Positions 1 to 8,374 of a DNA stretch of 60,416 bases are shown piece after piece (within the stretch, counting starts at the first letter, position 1; each line of letters opens with the position of its first letter). A program made the position numbers and the translations under genes. This DNA is from JAWVZB01 sp033722375. GTDB taxonomy: Bacteria; Actinomycetota; Nitriliruptoria; Nitriliruptorales; Nitriliruptoraceae. The notes under the pieces were generated by a model. It was not told the DNA's origin. It saw only the letters and a list, made by a program, of their open reading frames with translations, and ran no database searches. The DNA lies in contig JAWVZB010000004.1 in the NCBI GenBank assembly GCA_033722375.1, positions 1 to 60,416 of the forward strand. Reading direction: 5' to 3'.

Positions 1-823
1 CGAGGATCACGGCCCCGATCATGCGGGTCGACATCCCCCAGGACGTGGTGTGGCAGTGCTGGAGCTCGTTGTTGTCGTCCTGGTAGGTGATGTCGAACGC
101 CTCGGCGAAGTTGGTGCCGAGGTAGTGCGACGTCCCCGACTGGAGCGCCTTGCCGTCGCGCATCATCCCTTCGATGGTGAAGGTCCGGACCGCGCCGGCG
201 AACCGCTCCCCCGGGGTCTTCTCGCCCTTGACCATCGGGATGGCCGCGACGTTGAGCGCGAACTCGGCGTAGACGTCGTGCATCCGGAGGGTCTCCTCCA
301 TCGCGTCGGCCTCGTCGGCGTGCGCGGTGTGGCCCTCCTGCCAGAGGAACTCGGTGGTCCGGAGGAAGATGCGGGGACGCAGCTCCCAGCGGACGACGTT
401 GGCCCACTGGTTGATCAGCACCGGCAGGTCGCGGTACGAGTCGATCCACTTGGCGTACATCTCGCCGATGACCGTCTCGGACGTGGGCCGGACCACGAGC
501 GGCTCCTCGAGCTCCTTGCCGCCGGCGTGGGTGACGACCGCGAGCTCGGGGCTGAAGCCCTCGACGTGCTCGGCCTCGCGGTGGAGGTAGCTCTCGGGGA
601 TGAACAGCGGGAAGTAGGCGTTGACGTGCCCGGTCGCCTTGAAGCGGTCGTCGAGCTGCCGTTGGAGGAGCTCCCAGATGGTGTAGCCATAGGGCCGCAT
701 GACCATGGTGCCCTTGGCGGGTCCACGGTCCGCGAGCTCGGCCTTGAAGACCAGCTCGTTGTACCAGGCGGAGACGTCCTCGCTCAGTGGCGTGACGCCG
801 AGGTCGGTGTTCTTGGCAGCCAT
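1..823 (-). CDS. proS: Prolyl-tRNA synthetase, archaeal/eukaryotic-like type (5' part; runs off the window)
   Basis: Class II aminoacyl-tRNA synthetase that charges tRNA-Pro with proline in the cytoplasm. The first 274 codons are present and the C-terminal part lies outside the window. The translation has the class II core of the short ProS type: RPYGYTIWE early, the motif 2 stretch with FLRTTEFLWQEGHTAHA, and the C-terminal-side SGTSHYLG and HTTSWG motifs. It lacks the long editing insertion of the usual bacterial enzyme. From memory it aligns closely with the Thermus ProS. The ATG at 821-823 gives a natural N-terminus (MAAKNTDLG). The next gene, in the same direction upstream, is an unrelated hypothetical. 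Confidence 0.95.
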   Translation of the reverse strand, partial: MAAKNTDLGVTPLSEDVSAWYNELVFKAELADRGPAKGTMVMRPYGYTIWELLQRQLDDRFKATGHVNAYFPLFIPESYLHREAEHVEGFSPELAVVTHAGGKELEEPLVVRPTSETVIGEMYAKWIDSYRDLPVLINQWANVVRWELRPRIFLRTTEFLWQEGHTAHADEADAMEETLRMHDVYAEFALNVAAIPMVKGEKTPGERFAGAVRTFTIEGMMRDGKALQSGTSHYLGTNFAEAFDITYQDDNNELQHCHTTSWGMSTRMIGAVIL

Positions 824-873
824 GGCCGGCAGGCTATCGGGCCGGCTGTGCGGCCCCTTACGGGTGCGGGCCG

Positions 874-1317
874 TCAGAAGCGTTCGGTCTGTTGCGAGGC
901 CTGGCCCTCGGCCTGTTCCTCACGGACCTCGGCCACGAGCTGATCGTCCGCGTCCTCCCGTTCACGCTCAGCCGTGTGCTGTGCGTGAGTGCTGCCCGTC
1001 CCCGTCTCGGGGTCGTCCGCGAACCGACGATCGAGGCGCTCGGTGAAACCGGGGTGGCGTTCGGCGAGGTCGTCGAGAGACAGACGCGGTGCGAGCTCGT
1101 CGGGCTGCTCGGTGCGGTCGAGGACGAAGCGGACCGCCTCGAGCACCACATCCTGCGGGCTCGCATCGCCGTCGAGGGCGAGATCGTCGAGGAACCCGTC
1201 CGGGATCGCGACCTCCACGATGCTGTCCTGGGTGTCGTCCCCTCCGTCCACCTCGATCTCGACCTGGTAGAGGTTGTTCCCCGCCGGGGTGACGTTCATC
1301 TGTCGGCCGGTTGGCAC
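874..1317 (-). CDS. Conserved hypothetical protein, acidic, 147 aa
   Basis: Function unknown. The N-terminal half reads NVTPAGNNLYQVEIEVDGG followed by an acidic middle, and the central segment (SLDDLAERHPGF) recalls small actinobacterial hypotheticals of the 'YQVTV...FSLDVIxRYFPEY' kind; that resemblance is from memory. The C-terminal third is polar and rich in Glu, Gln and Asp, probably disordered. No signal peptide or membrane segment is visible. The GTG at 1317 was chosen because AGGAG lies eight bases upstream. A longer frame to 1368 has no ribosome binding site, and an ATG exists at 1299. It lies between proS and a rightward gene, so it is probably transcribed alone or with proS. Confidence 0.7.
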   Translation of the reverse strand: MPTGRQMNVTPAGNNLYQVEIEVDGGDDTQDSIVEVAIPDGFLDDLALDGDASPQDVVLEAVRFVLDRTEQPDELAPRLSLDDLAERHPGFTERLDRRFADDPETGTGSTHAQHTAEREREDADDQLVAEVREEQAEGQASQQTERF

Positions 1318-1475
1318 GCGGCGTTCTCCTCGGTCGCTCGTCACGACGGTAGGACGACAGGTGACCACCGTGGCCAGGGGACACCGTCGCCCAGGCAGGT
1401 CAACCGGGACCGCATGCCCGGACGGTCGGGGGGGGTGGCGACCGCAGCCACGCCCCGCGCCGTACCCATGGGGTC

Positions 1476-1964
1476 GTGACCTCCTACCACTTGACCGACG
1501 CGCTGCCGGCCGGCCGGCTGCTGCCTGGGTTCAACACGGCACGCCGGCTCCTGGACCGTGCCGGCACGGTCCGCGTCGACGACGTCGGGATCACGTTGCG
1601 CGGGGTCATCCCGACCACGGTGCGCTGGGAGCGGATCCGATCCGTCGAGATCGCGAGCCGGCTGGACACGGTGGTGGGCTTCGGCCTCGGGCTCGTCCCG
1701 GTCCTCCGGCTCCCAGGGGTGCGCTCGGTCGCCGAATCCGTCGTCGACCGGGCGTTCTCGTCGGTCCTCTCGGGGACGTACCAGCGCGCCAGGGACCTCG
1801 CTGGCTGGTCGGTGGTGCGGCTCAACCTGGAGGGAGGCGAGGAGGTCGAGGTGCGGCGGCTGCCGTCGCTCGTGTTGACGCTCTACCCCCGGGTCACGCA
1901 CGACATCGAACAGCACGCCACCGCCCGGGGCATCTCCGTGCAGCGGGTCCATCGCCTGCGATGA
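1476..1964 (+). CDS. Uncharacterised protein with PH-like beta-strand pattern, 162 aa
   Basis: No family recognised with certainty. The N-terminal half (RVDDVGITLRGVIPTTVRWERIRSVEI) has the alternating pattern of bacterial pleckstrin-homology domains, in which a 'W-x-x-I' strand follows 'I-x-L-R'. A hydrophobic stretch follows near residues 64-76. No signal peptide is seen. The GTG at 1476 starts the protein and no strong ribosome binding site precedes it. The stop TGA overlaps the ATG of the next gene (ATGA at 1961-1964), so the two are translationally coupled and probably cotranscribed. Confidence 0.6.
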   Translation: MTSYHLTDALPAGRLLPGFNTARRLLDRAGTVRVDDVGITLRGVIPTTVRWERIRSVEIASRLDTVVGFGLGLVPVLRLPGVRSVAESVVDRAFSSVLSGTYQRARDLAGWSVVRLNLEGGEEVEVRRLPSLVLTLYPRVTHDIEQHATARGISVQRVHRLR

Positions 1965-2581
1965 AGCCCCGGGACGCGCTCGACCTCCTCGACTACCGCC
2001 GGCGAGTAGCGGACCTCTACCACCATGTCCGCGCCTCCGGTGCCGACCGGGCGGCCTGGGACCGCTGGCGCGAGGAGCGCGACCAGCTCTTCGCGACGCA
2101 CCCGCAGAGCCCCTTCGGCGACGAGTCCCGGCAGTCGTTCGAGGGCCTCGACTACTTCGCGTACGACCCCGCCTTCCGCGTCACGGCCGCCCTCGAGCGG
2201 AGGGACGAGCAGACGTTCCAGATCGCCCACTCCTCGGACGGGAGCACCACGGCACGGCGGATCGGCGCGTTGCGGTTCGACCTGTCCGGGACCGAGTGCC
2301 ACCTGTCGGTCTTCTGGCTGGAGCAGTACGGCGGGGGGCTGTTCCTCCCGTTCCGTGACGCCACTTGCGGCGAGGGAACCTACGGCGGGGGGCGGTACCT
2401 GCTCGACACCGCCAAGAGCGCCGACCTCGGAGCGACCGAGGACGGGGCGCTGATCCTCGACTTCAACTTCGCCTACCACCCGTCCTGCTTCCACGACCCC
2501 CGCTGGTCCTGCCCGCTCGCCCCGCCCGAGAACGCGCTCGCGGTGGCCGTGACAGCGGGGGAACGAGAAGCGCCCGAGTAG
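1961..2581 (+). CDS. DUF1684 domain-containing protein
   Basis: A 206-residue DUF1684 family protein of unknown activity. Diagnostic features are the FRDATCGEGTYGGGRYL segment, the LDFNFAYHPSCFHDPRWSCP segment with two conserved Cys, and the C-terminal PPENALAVAV-x-GE signature. The N-terminal 50 residues are a charged helix (YRRRVADLY). No signal peptide is present, so it is likely cytoplasmic. The ATG at 1961 overlaps the stop of the preceding gene. In the family, fluoride-like 'TYGGGRYL' loops suggest a small-ligand pocket, but no reaction is established. Confidence 0.88.
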   Translation: MKPRDALDLLDYRRRVADLYHHVRASGADRAAWDRWREERDQLFATHPQSPFGDESRQSFEGLDYFAYDPAFRVTAALERRDEQTFQIAHSSDGSTTARRIGALRFDLSGTECHLSVFWLEQYGGGLFLPFRDATCGEGTYGGGRYLLDTAKSADLGATEDGALILDFNFAYHPSCFHDPRWSCPLAPPENALAVAVTAGEREAPE

Positions 2582-2608
2582 CATCGCCGACCGATCCGAG
2601 GAGGGCCC

Positions 2609-3520
2609 GTGGCGGCGGAGGGAAGCACCAAGGCGGTCGTGACCGCCATGTTCGCCAACGGCGGCATCGCCGTGGCCAAGTTCGTCGCGTTCGCCTTCAC
2701 CGGTGCGTCGTCGATGCTGGCGGAGGGGATCCACTCCGTCGCCGACACGACCAACCAGGCGCTCCTGCTGCTGGGGAGCAAACGGGCGAAGCTCGAGGCG
2801 ACGTCGGAGCACCCCTTCGGGTACGGGCGCGAGCGCTACTTCTGGTCGTTCGTGGTCGCGTTGATCCTGTTCAGCCTCGGTGGCGTGTTCGCGCTGTACG
2901 AGGGCATCGAGAAGCTGCGCCACCCCCACGAGATCGAGTCGGTGACCTGGGCGGTGGGTGTGCTCCTCGTGGCGATCACCTTCGAGTCGTACGCGCTGTA
3001 CACCGCCGTCACCGAGTCCAACAAGGTCCGTGGACGGCTGTCGTGGCCGCAGTTCGTCCGCCGCGCCAAGACCCCCGAGTTGCCGGTCATCCTGCTCGAG
3101 GACACCGGGGCCCTGATCGGCCTGGTCCTCGCCCTGGTCGGGGTGGGGCTGGCCGAAATCACCGGCGACCCCATGTGGGATGCGCTCGGAACCATCTCCA
3201 TCGGCATCCTGCTCGTCCTCATCGCGATCGTCCTGGCGATCGAGATGAAGAGCCTCCTGATCGGGGAATCGGCCTCGCGCCCCGACCGACAGGCCATCGA
3301 GGAGGCGATCAGCACCCATCCCGCGGTCGAGCAGCTCATCTACTTCCGCACCCAGCACCTCGGCCCCGACGAGCTCCTGGTGGCCGGCAAGATCGAGCTC
3401 CACCGGAACATGACCTTCCACGACGTCGCCGACACGATCGACGAGATCGAGGCGCGGGTTCGGGAGACGGTTCCGGAGGCCACGTTGATCTACCTGGAGC
3501 CCGACGAGGCTCCCGCCTGA
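2609..3520 (+). CDS. Cation diffusion facilitator family transporter
   Basis: Inner-membrane divalent-cation/proton antiporter of the CDF family, 303 aa, near the usual length. TM1 starts around residue 12. TM2 carries the HSVAD metal motif (H-x-x-x-D) followed by TTNQ. A conserved HPFGYGRERYFW loop precedes TM3. TM5 has LLEDTGALIG, where the second HxxxD would be expected; this EDxxAxxG form is typical of the ZnT9/SLC30A9-like branch. A cytoplasmic C-terminal domain follows (AIEEAISTHPAVEQLIYFRTQ region). The GTG at 2609 has GAGGAGGG upstream. It is convergent with era, the two stops being about ten bases apart. The metal is not predictable. Confidence 0.92.
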   Translation: MAAEGSTKAVVTAMFANGGIAVAKFVAFAFTGASSMLAEGIHSVADTTNQALLLLGSKRAKLEATSEHPFGYGRERYFWSFVVALILFSLGGVFALYEGIEKLRHPHEIESVTWAVGVLLVAITFESYALYTAVTESNKVRGRLSWPQFVRRAKTPELPVILLEDTGALIGLVLALVGVGLAEITGDPMWDALGTISIGILLVLIAIVLAIEMKSLLIGESASRPDRQAIEEAISTHPAVEQLIYFRTQHLGPDELLVAGKIELHRNMTFHDVADTIDEIEARVRETVPEATLIYLEPDEAPA

Positions 3521-3529
3521 GCCGGGCCT

Positions 3530-4477
3530 CTAGTAGCCGAAGCGGCCCAGCTGCTTGGGGTCGGTCTGCCAGTTCTTGGCGACCTTGACGTGCGTGGACA
3601 GGTGCACCTGCGATCCCAGCAGACGCTCGATCTCGTGCCGGGCCTCGGTCCCGGCCGCGCGCAGGCGACGGCCACCCCGGCCGATCACGATCCCCTTCTG
3701 GGATTCGCGCTCGACGAAGATCACGGCGTCGATCTCGAGCAGGTCGTCGCGATCGGGGGACGGCTCCAGGTGCTCGACCTCGACGGCGACCGAGTGCGGC
3801 AGCTCCTCGCGCAGGTCACCGATGACCTTCTCGCGCAGGATCTCGGCGACGAGCCGTGACTCTGGTTGATCGGTCACCTCGCCGGCCGGGAACATCCGGC
3901 CGCCCTCCGGCAGCCGCTCGACGAGCAGGTCCTCCAGGTGCTCGACGTTCAGGCCCGTGGTGGCGGAGGTCGGGACGACCTCGAGGAAGTCGCCGAGCTC
4001 CTCGAGCCGCGCCAGCTCGGGGATGAGTGCGTGCTTGTCTGCGACGAGGTCCTCCTTGTTGGCGACCGCCACCTTCGGAGTCGCCACCTTGGACAGCTCG
4101 CCGGCCAGGAACTCGTCCCCGCGACCCACACCTGCGGCCGCATCGACGACGAAGCAGATCACGTCCACCGCCGTCCAGGTCTCCCGGACCAGGTCGTTGA
4201 GGCGACGCGACAGGAGCGTCCGGGGCTTCATCACCCCGGGGGTGTCGAGGAAGACGATCTGCGCGTCGTCGCGGGTCACCACGCCGCGGATCGCGTTGCG
4301 GGTCGTCCCCGGCACGTCGGTGACGATCGCGACCTTCTGCCCGACCATCGCGTTGAGCAGGGTCGACTTCCCGACGTTCGGGCGCCCGACGAGTGCGACG
4401 AGTCCTGACCGGTGTCCCGGAGGCAGCGGTTCCTCCGCCCCGGCCAGGATGGCATCGAGGTCGAGTTCGCGACTCAC
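3530..4477 (-). CDS. era: GTPase Era
   Basis: Era binds the 3' end of 16S rRNA during 30S maturation and couples it to growth. The 315-residue product has the GTPase motifs in order: G1 GRPNVGKST (31-39), G2 in PGTTRNAIRG, G3 DTPGV (78-82), G4 NKED, and G5 SATTG. A C-terminal KH domain carries the GxxG loop in VIGRGGRRLR. The GTG at 4477 overlaps the cdd stop (GTGA) and gives the expected N-terminus; an upstream ATG in the same frame lies inside cdd. It is the last gene of the phoH-ybeY-corC-cdd-era run. A cytidine deaminase beside Era is a common bacterial arrangement. Confidence 0.98.
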   Translation of the reverse strand: MSRELDLDAILAGAEEPLPPGHRSGLVALVGRPNVGKSTLLNAMVGQKVAIVTDVPGTTRNAIRGVVTRDDAQIVFLDTPGVMKPRTLLSRRLNDLVRETWTAVDVICFVVDAAAGVGRGDEFLAGELSKVATPKVAVANKEDLVADKHALIPELARLEELGDFLEVVPTSATTGLNVEHLEDLLVERLPEGGRMFPAGEVTDQPESRLVAEILREKVIGDLREELPHSVAVEVEHLEPSPDRDDLLEIDAVIFVERESQKGIVIGRGGRRLRAAGTEARHEIERLLGSQVHLSTHVKVAKNWQTDPKQLGRFGY

Positions 4478-4908
4478 CGCTGCGACAGCCGCTTGGGTCC
4501 GAAGGCATGCGGCAGCAGCTCGTCGATGGTGGCGACGAGGGGGCGACCCCCGTCGCCGCTCGCGTAGATCGTGGCGGACGGCCCGAACTCGAAGATGATC
4601 TGCCGGCACGCACCGCAGGGCGGACAGGCGTCCTCACCGTCGCCGACGACCGCGACCGCCACCACCGGCGAGCGCACCCCCGCCGCCGCCATCGCCTGGA
4701 TCGCAGTCTGCTCGGCGCAGCGTGACAGCCCGTACGACGAGTTCTCGACGTTCGCGCCTTCGAACACGTGGCCGTCCTCGGTCATCACGACCGCTCCGAC
4801 GTGGAAGCCGGAGTACGGGGCGTACGCGCGCTGCTTGGCCGCCCGTGCCCGGCGCAGGAGCTCTGCCTCGTCGTGGGCAGCACGACCTTCCCGATGTTGC
4901 GGCTTCAC
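4474..4908 (-). CDS. cdd: Cytidine deaminase
   Basis: Zinc-dependent hydrolytic deamination of cytidine/deoxycytidine to uridine in pyrimidine salvage. The 144-residue protein shows YAPYSGFHVGA, the nucleoside-binding EGANVENSSY, the catalytic CAE (zinc Cys plus catalytic Glu), and PPCGACRQ with the other two zinc cysteines, the pattern of the tetrameric CDA class. The C-terminal tail ends KRLSQR. The GTG at 4908 overlaps the corC stop and its own stop overlaps the era start, so translation is coupled on both sides. Confidence 0.97.
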   Translation of the reverse strand: MKPQHREGRAAHDEAELLRRARAAKQRAYAPYSGFHVGAVVMTEDGHVFEGANVENSSYGLSRCAEQTAIQAMAAAGVRSPVVAVAVVGDGEDACPPCGACRQIIFEFGPSATIYASGDGGRPLVATIDELLPHAFGPKRLSQR

Positions 4909-6182
4909 AGCACCGCCTCCTGTTCGGCCTCCGGTTCCTCGCGACGGGTGACGAGCACCTTGCTCACGCGTCGACCCTGGACCCGCTCGGTCCGGATCCG
5001 CAGACCGTCGATGTCGACCGACTCGCCCTCGTCAGGAACCCGACCGAGTGTGCCGAGCACCAGCCCCCCGACCGTGTCCCAATCCTCGTCGGGGAGCTCG
5101 GTGTCCATGAGCTCGTTCAGTTCGTCGACCGGGAGACGCGCGTCGACGCGCACGTGTCCGTCGTCGAGCACCTCGATGAGTGGCGCCTCGTGGTCGTGCT
5201 CGTCGACGATCTCGCCGACGATCTCCTCGAGGATGTCCTCGATCGTGACCAGGCCCACCATCGCCCCGTACTCGTCCACGACGATCGCGAGGTGGACCGT
5301 CCGCTCCTGGAGCGTGCGCAGGAGGTCGTCGACCCGTTTGGTCTCGGGAACGAAGGTCGGCTCCCGGATCAGGTCGTTCCAGCGCGTTCCTCCCGGCCGC
5401 ATGGCGAGACGCTTCAGGACGTCCTTCGCGTAGACCACCCCGACGATCTCGTCCTTGGTCCCGCGGTAGACCGGGATGCGTGAGTAGCCATGCTCGATGA
5501 TGGCGTTCACGAGCTCCCGCAGCGTGGCGGCCCCGTCCACCGCGACCATGTCGGGGCGTGGAACCATGATCTCGCGGACCACGGTGTCCCCGAGCTCGAA
5601 GATCGAGTGGATCATGGCGCGCTCGTCCTCTTCGATCTCCTCGTCCTCGTCCTCGGGGGCGAGGAGATCGCGCAGCTCCTCGTCGTCCGGGTAGGGGCCG
5701 GACACGTCGCGGCGGGTACGGACGAGGACGCGCCCGAGCGTGACGAACACGGCGGCGAACGGTTCGGTCACCCGCACGATCGGGGCCATCACACGCGCGA
5801 TGCGGAGACCGGCGGCCTCGAGGTCCCGCAGCACGAGCGTGCGCGGGGCGACCTCGGCGACGGTCAGGGAGGCAACGGCCAGGACGAGCACGGTCACGAG
5901 CACCGCGAACCCGTCGGCCATCCAGTCGATCGCCAGCACCGTGACGAGCGCCGCGAGGGTGATCCGCACCGTCACGGTCAGTGTCAGTACCACGTTCATC
6001 GCCGTGGCGTGATGCTCCACGAGCCACAGCAGCCGGTCGGCGCCCGGTCGCTCCTCCTCGGCCAGCCGCAGCGCGCGAACGAGCGTCAGGCGGTCGACGA
6101 CCGTTTCCGCAGCAGCGAGGAACCCCGTCGTCACGAGCAAGAGGACCGCGATGACGAGTAGCCAGATCTCGATCGCGCTCAC
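4905..6182 (-). CDS. corC: CorC/HlyC family membrane protein (DUF21-CBS-transporter-associated)
   Basis: Membrane protein of the CNNM/CorC family, linked in other bacteria to magnesium efflux. The 425-residue product has an N-terminal DUF21 region with three to four membrane segments (start, about 60-85, about 95-115). A paired CBS module follows, with REIMVPRPDMVAV, the GYSRIPVYRG stretch and VDEYGAMVGLVTIEDILEEIVGEI. A C-terminal CorC_HlyC domain contains DTVGGLVLGTLGRVPDEGE. The GTG at 6182 overlaps the ybeY stop as GTGA; a longer open frame upstream lies inside ybeY and is not credible. The phoH-ybeY-corC order matches the E. coli ybeZ-ybeY-ybeX group. Confidence 0.94.
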   Translation of the reverse strand: MSAIEIWLLVIAVLLLVTTGFLAAAETVVDRLTLVRALRLAEEERPGADRLLWLVEHHATAMNVVLTLTVTVRITLAALVTVLAIDWMADGFAVLVTVLVLAVASLTVAEVAPRTLVLRDLEAAGLRIARVMAPIVRVTEPFAAVFVTLGRVLVRTRRDVSGPYPDDEELRDLLAPEDEDEEIEEDERAMIHSIFELGDTVVREIMVPRPDMVAVDGAATLRELVNAIIEHGYSRIPVYRGTKDEIVGVVYAKDVLKRLAMRPGGTRWNDLIREPTFVPETKRVDDLLRTLQERTVHLAIVVDEYGAMVGLVTIEDILEEIVGEIVDEHDHEAPLIEVLDDGHVRVDARLPVDELNELMDTELPDEDWDTVGGLVLGTLGRVPDEGESVDIDGLRIRTERVQGRRVSKVLVTRREEPEAEQEAVL

Positions 6183-6631
6183 TCGCCGACCTTCGCGTCG
6201 CGGTAGTCCGCCAGGATCGAGTCGGTGAGCCCGAACATCTCCCGCTCGGACGCCGGATCGGCGTGGTCCATGCCAAGCAGGTGGAGGATCCCGTGCACCG
6301 CCAGCATGCGCAGCTCCTGCTGGGTGCCGTGTCCCTGCCGAGCCGCCTGGTCGGCAGCGACGGCAGGACACAGCACGACGTCGCCGAGGATCGCGGGAGG
6401 ACCGGGCGGCGTTTCGCCCGGCTCGTCGATCGGGAACGCGAGCACGTCGGTCGGGCCGCTCTTGCCGAGGTGGCGCTCGTTCATCTGGGCGATCGTGTCC
6501 CGATCGACCAGCAGCAACGAGCACTCCATCTCGTCGGGGACCCGACGATCCCGGAGCGTGTGCCGCGCCAGCGCGACGAGATCGTCACCGTCGACAGCGA
6601 CGTCCTGCTCGTCGGCGAGGAAGACGGCCAC
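6179..6631 (-). CDS. ybeY: Endoribonuclease YbeY (rRNA maturation factor)
   Basis: Zinc-dependent single-strand endoribonuclease used in 16S rRNA 3' processing and 70S quality control. The 150-residue protein contains the metal motif HGILHLLGMDH (HGxxHLxGxDH) and the upstream conserved GPTDVLAFP segment. The GTG at 6631 begins one base after the phoH stop (TGA-C-GTG), and the gene ends in a GTGA overlap with corC. Era, YbeY and PhoH are known to cooperate in rRNA maturation, which fits their co-location here. Confidence 0.97.
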   Translation of the reverse strand: MAVFLADEQDVAVDGDDLVALARHTLRDRRVPDEMECSLLLVDRDTIAQMNERHLGKSGPTDVLAFPIDEPGETPPGPPAILGDVVLCPAVAADQAARQGHGTQQELRMLAVHGILHLLGMDHADPASEREMFGLTDSILADYRDAKVGE

Positions 6632-6632
6632 G

Positions 6633-7715
6633 TCAGGTGTCCTCTTGGGCAGCGTCGTGTCGCTCGTACGCCTCGACGATCCGCTGCACGATCTGGTGCC
6701 GCACGACGTCGTCGGCCGACAGGGTCACGAACGACACCCCGTCGATGTCGCGGAGGATGTCGCGGACCACCCGGAGACCGGATCGCCGACCGGACGGGAG
6801 GTCGACCTGGCTGATGTCGCCCGTGACCACCGCTCTCGAGCCGAACCCGATGCGCGTGAGGAACATCTTCATCTGCTCGGGGGTCGTGTTCTGCGCTTCG
6901 TCGAGGACGATGAAGGCATCGTTCAGGGTCCGGCCACGCATGTAGGCGAGCGGCGCGATCTCGATGGTGCCGCGGTCGACGTGCGCCCCGATCTCCTCGG
7001 CTTCCATCATGTCGTGGAGTGCGTCCCACAGCGGCTTGAGGTAGGGATCGATCTTCTCGTAGAGCGTGCCGGGCAGGAACCCGAGCCGTTCCCCGGCCTC
7101 GACCGCGGGGCGGGTGAGGATCAGGCGGTTGACCTCCTTGCCGCGGAGTGCCTGGACCGCAGCCCCCATCGCCAGGTAGGTCTTGCCGGTCCCGGCGGGG
7201 CCGATCCCGAAGGTCACGATGTTGGCACGGACGGCGTCGAGGTAGCGCTTCTGTCCGATGCTCTTGGGTCGGATCGTCCGTCCCCGGTGTGTCAGGAGCT
7301 TCTCCGACAGCACCTGTGACGGCCTGGCGTCGGAGTCGGAGCGAACCATCCGGATGGTCTGGCGGACCACGCCGGGGTCGATGGTCTGCCCCCGTCCGAG
7401 CAGCACGATCAGCTCTTCGAAGAGGTGGGCGACCTGCTCCACCTCGTCGTCGTCCCCGGCGATGGCGATCTCGTTGCCGCGGACGTGGATCGAAGCGTCG
7501 AAGGCCTCCTCGACGGTCCGCAGGAGCTGGTCCTGGGTCCCGAGCAGCGACACCATCGAGTGCTCGCCCGGCACGAGGACCTTGACGGAGGTCAGGTGTG
7601 CGTCCTGCGGGGGGGCCCCGGCCTCGGAGGGCGGTGTCGATGCGTTCGACAAGTGAGAGCTGTGCTCCTGGAGCGCTCGCAGATGGACGGCCTGAGTGTA
7701 CCCCTGACCATCCAC
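6633..7715 (-). CDS. phoH: PhoH-like ATPase
   Basis: Cytoplasmic PhoH/YbeZ-type P-loop ATPase that works with YbeY in RNA metabolism. Residues after about 130 show the Walker A GPAGTGKT, the LTRPAVEAGERLGFLPG motif, Walker B FIVLDEAQN and the VVTGDISQVDLP sensor region. The N-terminal third is a KH-like PhoH N-domain. The start is uncertain: GTG at 7715 gives 360 aa but has no ribosome binding site, while TTG at 7652 has AGGAG twelve bases upstream and gives 339 aa, closer to the family length. It lies 34 bases after the bldD stop, so cotranscription is possible. Confidence 0.95.
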   Translation of the reverse strand: MDGQGYTQAVHLRALQEHSSHLSNASTPPSEAGAPPQDAHLTSVKVLVPGEHSMVSLLGTQDQLLRTVEEAFDASIHVRGNEIAIAGDDDEVEQVAHLFEELIVLLGRGQTIDPGVVRQTIRMVRSDSDARPSQVLSEKLLTHRGRTIRPKSIGQKRYLDAVRANIVTFGIGPAGTGKTYLAMGAAVQALRGKEVNRLILTRPAVEAGERLGFLPGTLYEKIDPYLKPLWDALHDMMEAEEIGAHVDRGTIEIAPLAYMRGRTLNDAFIVLDEAQNTTPEQMKMFLTRIGFGSRAVVTGDISQVDLPSGRRSGLRVVRDILRDIDGVSFVTLSADDVVRHQIVQRIVEAYERHDAAQEDT

Positions 7716-7749
7716 GCCACGACAGGCCCGTCAGCCGACGGACGCAGCC

Positions 7750-8253
7750 TCAGCTGGCCGTATCGGTCGCGATGCCGGCCACGACGAGCTCGCGACGGAG
7801 CTCGTCGGCACCACGGTCGAGCACCGCGGCGAGCGCGTTGAGGTCGGAGGCGCGAACGGTCATGACACGGCCGTTGTAGTCACCACGCCGTGCCTGGATC
7901 GTCGAGAGGTACCGCTCGAGGATCTCGACGTCGCCCCCTCCGACGCGCTCGAGTCGGGTGAGATCGATGCGGATCCCCGCACCGGTGGCCCGCTCGGATC
8001 GGCGCGTCTCCGGGCCCGGGAGGAGCTGGGCGATGGGCACCCGGTAGAACTCCCCGAGTCGACGCAGGCGCGCGACGGAAACCGCGCGCTCGCCGCGTTC
8101 GTAGGCGCCCACGACGCTCGCCTTCAACTCTCCCTCACTCGCGACCTCGACGTCGTGGAGCGAGTAGCCCTGCTGTTGGCGAACGTTGCGGAGGCGTTCA
8201 CCCAGCCGTTCCGCGTAGTCCATGGCCCGGCCTTCGGCGGCCTCGTTGTTCAT
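7750..8253 (-). CDS. bldD: BldD-family c-di-GMP-responsive transcriptional regulator
   Basis: XRE-type DNA-binding protein, 167 aa, like Streptomyces BldD, which represses developmental genes when a c-di-GMP tetramer joins two C-terminal domains. The helix-turn-helix spans about residues 17-75 (RNVRQQQGYSLHDVE, VVGAYERGERAVSV). The C-terminal domain carries R123-G-D125, eight residues, then R134-A-S-D137, exactly the RxD-x8-RxxD c-di-GMP signature, within the conserved RRGDYNGRV context. Two starts are possible: ATG at 8253, or ATG at 8223 (MDYAERLG), which has AAGG seven bases upstream and matches the Streptomyces N-terminus better. The upstream gap holds a 13-base palindrome. Confidence 0.93.
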   Translation of the reverse strand: MNNEAAEGRAMDYAERLGERLRNVRQQQGYSLHDVEVASEGELKASVVGAYERGERAVSVARLRRLGEFYRVPIAQLLPGPETRRSERATGAGIRIDLTRLERVGGGDVEILERYLSTIQARRGDYNGRVMTVRASDLNALAAVLDRGADELRRELVVAGIATDTAS

Positions 8254-8374
8254 GCTCTGCCCGATCGGTTGTGCGCGTCGTCACCGGTGCCGGACCACGG
8301 TTCATGACGGCGTTTCGTCCCACTGGACCGTAACAGCGGGGAGTGGTCGAGGGAACACGCGCTGCCCACATCGC

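Noticed and set aside
50..943. Long rightward frame over proS
   Set aside because: It is the antisense shadow of proS; GC-rich DNA gives long open frames on the opposite strand, and proS motifs are unambiguous.
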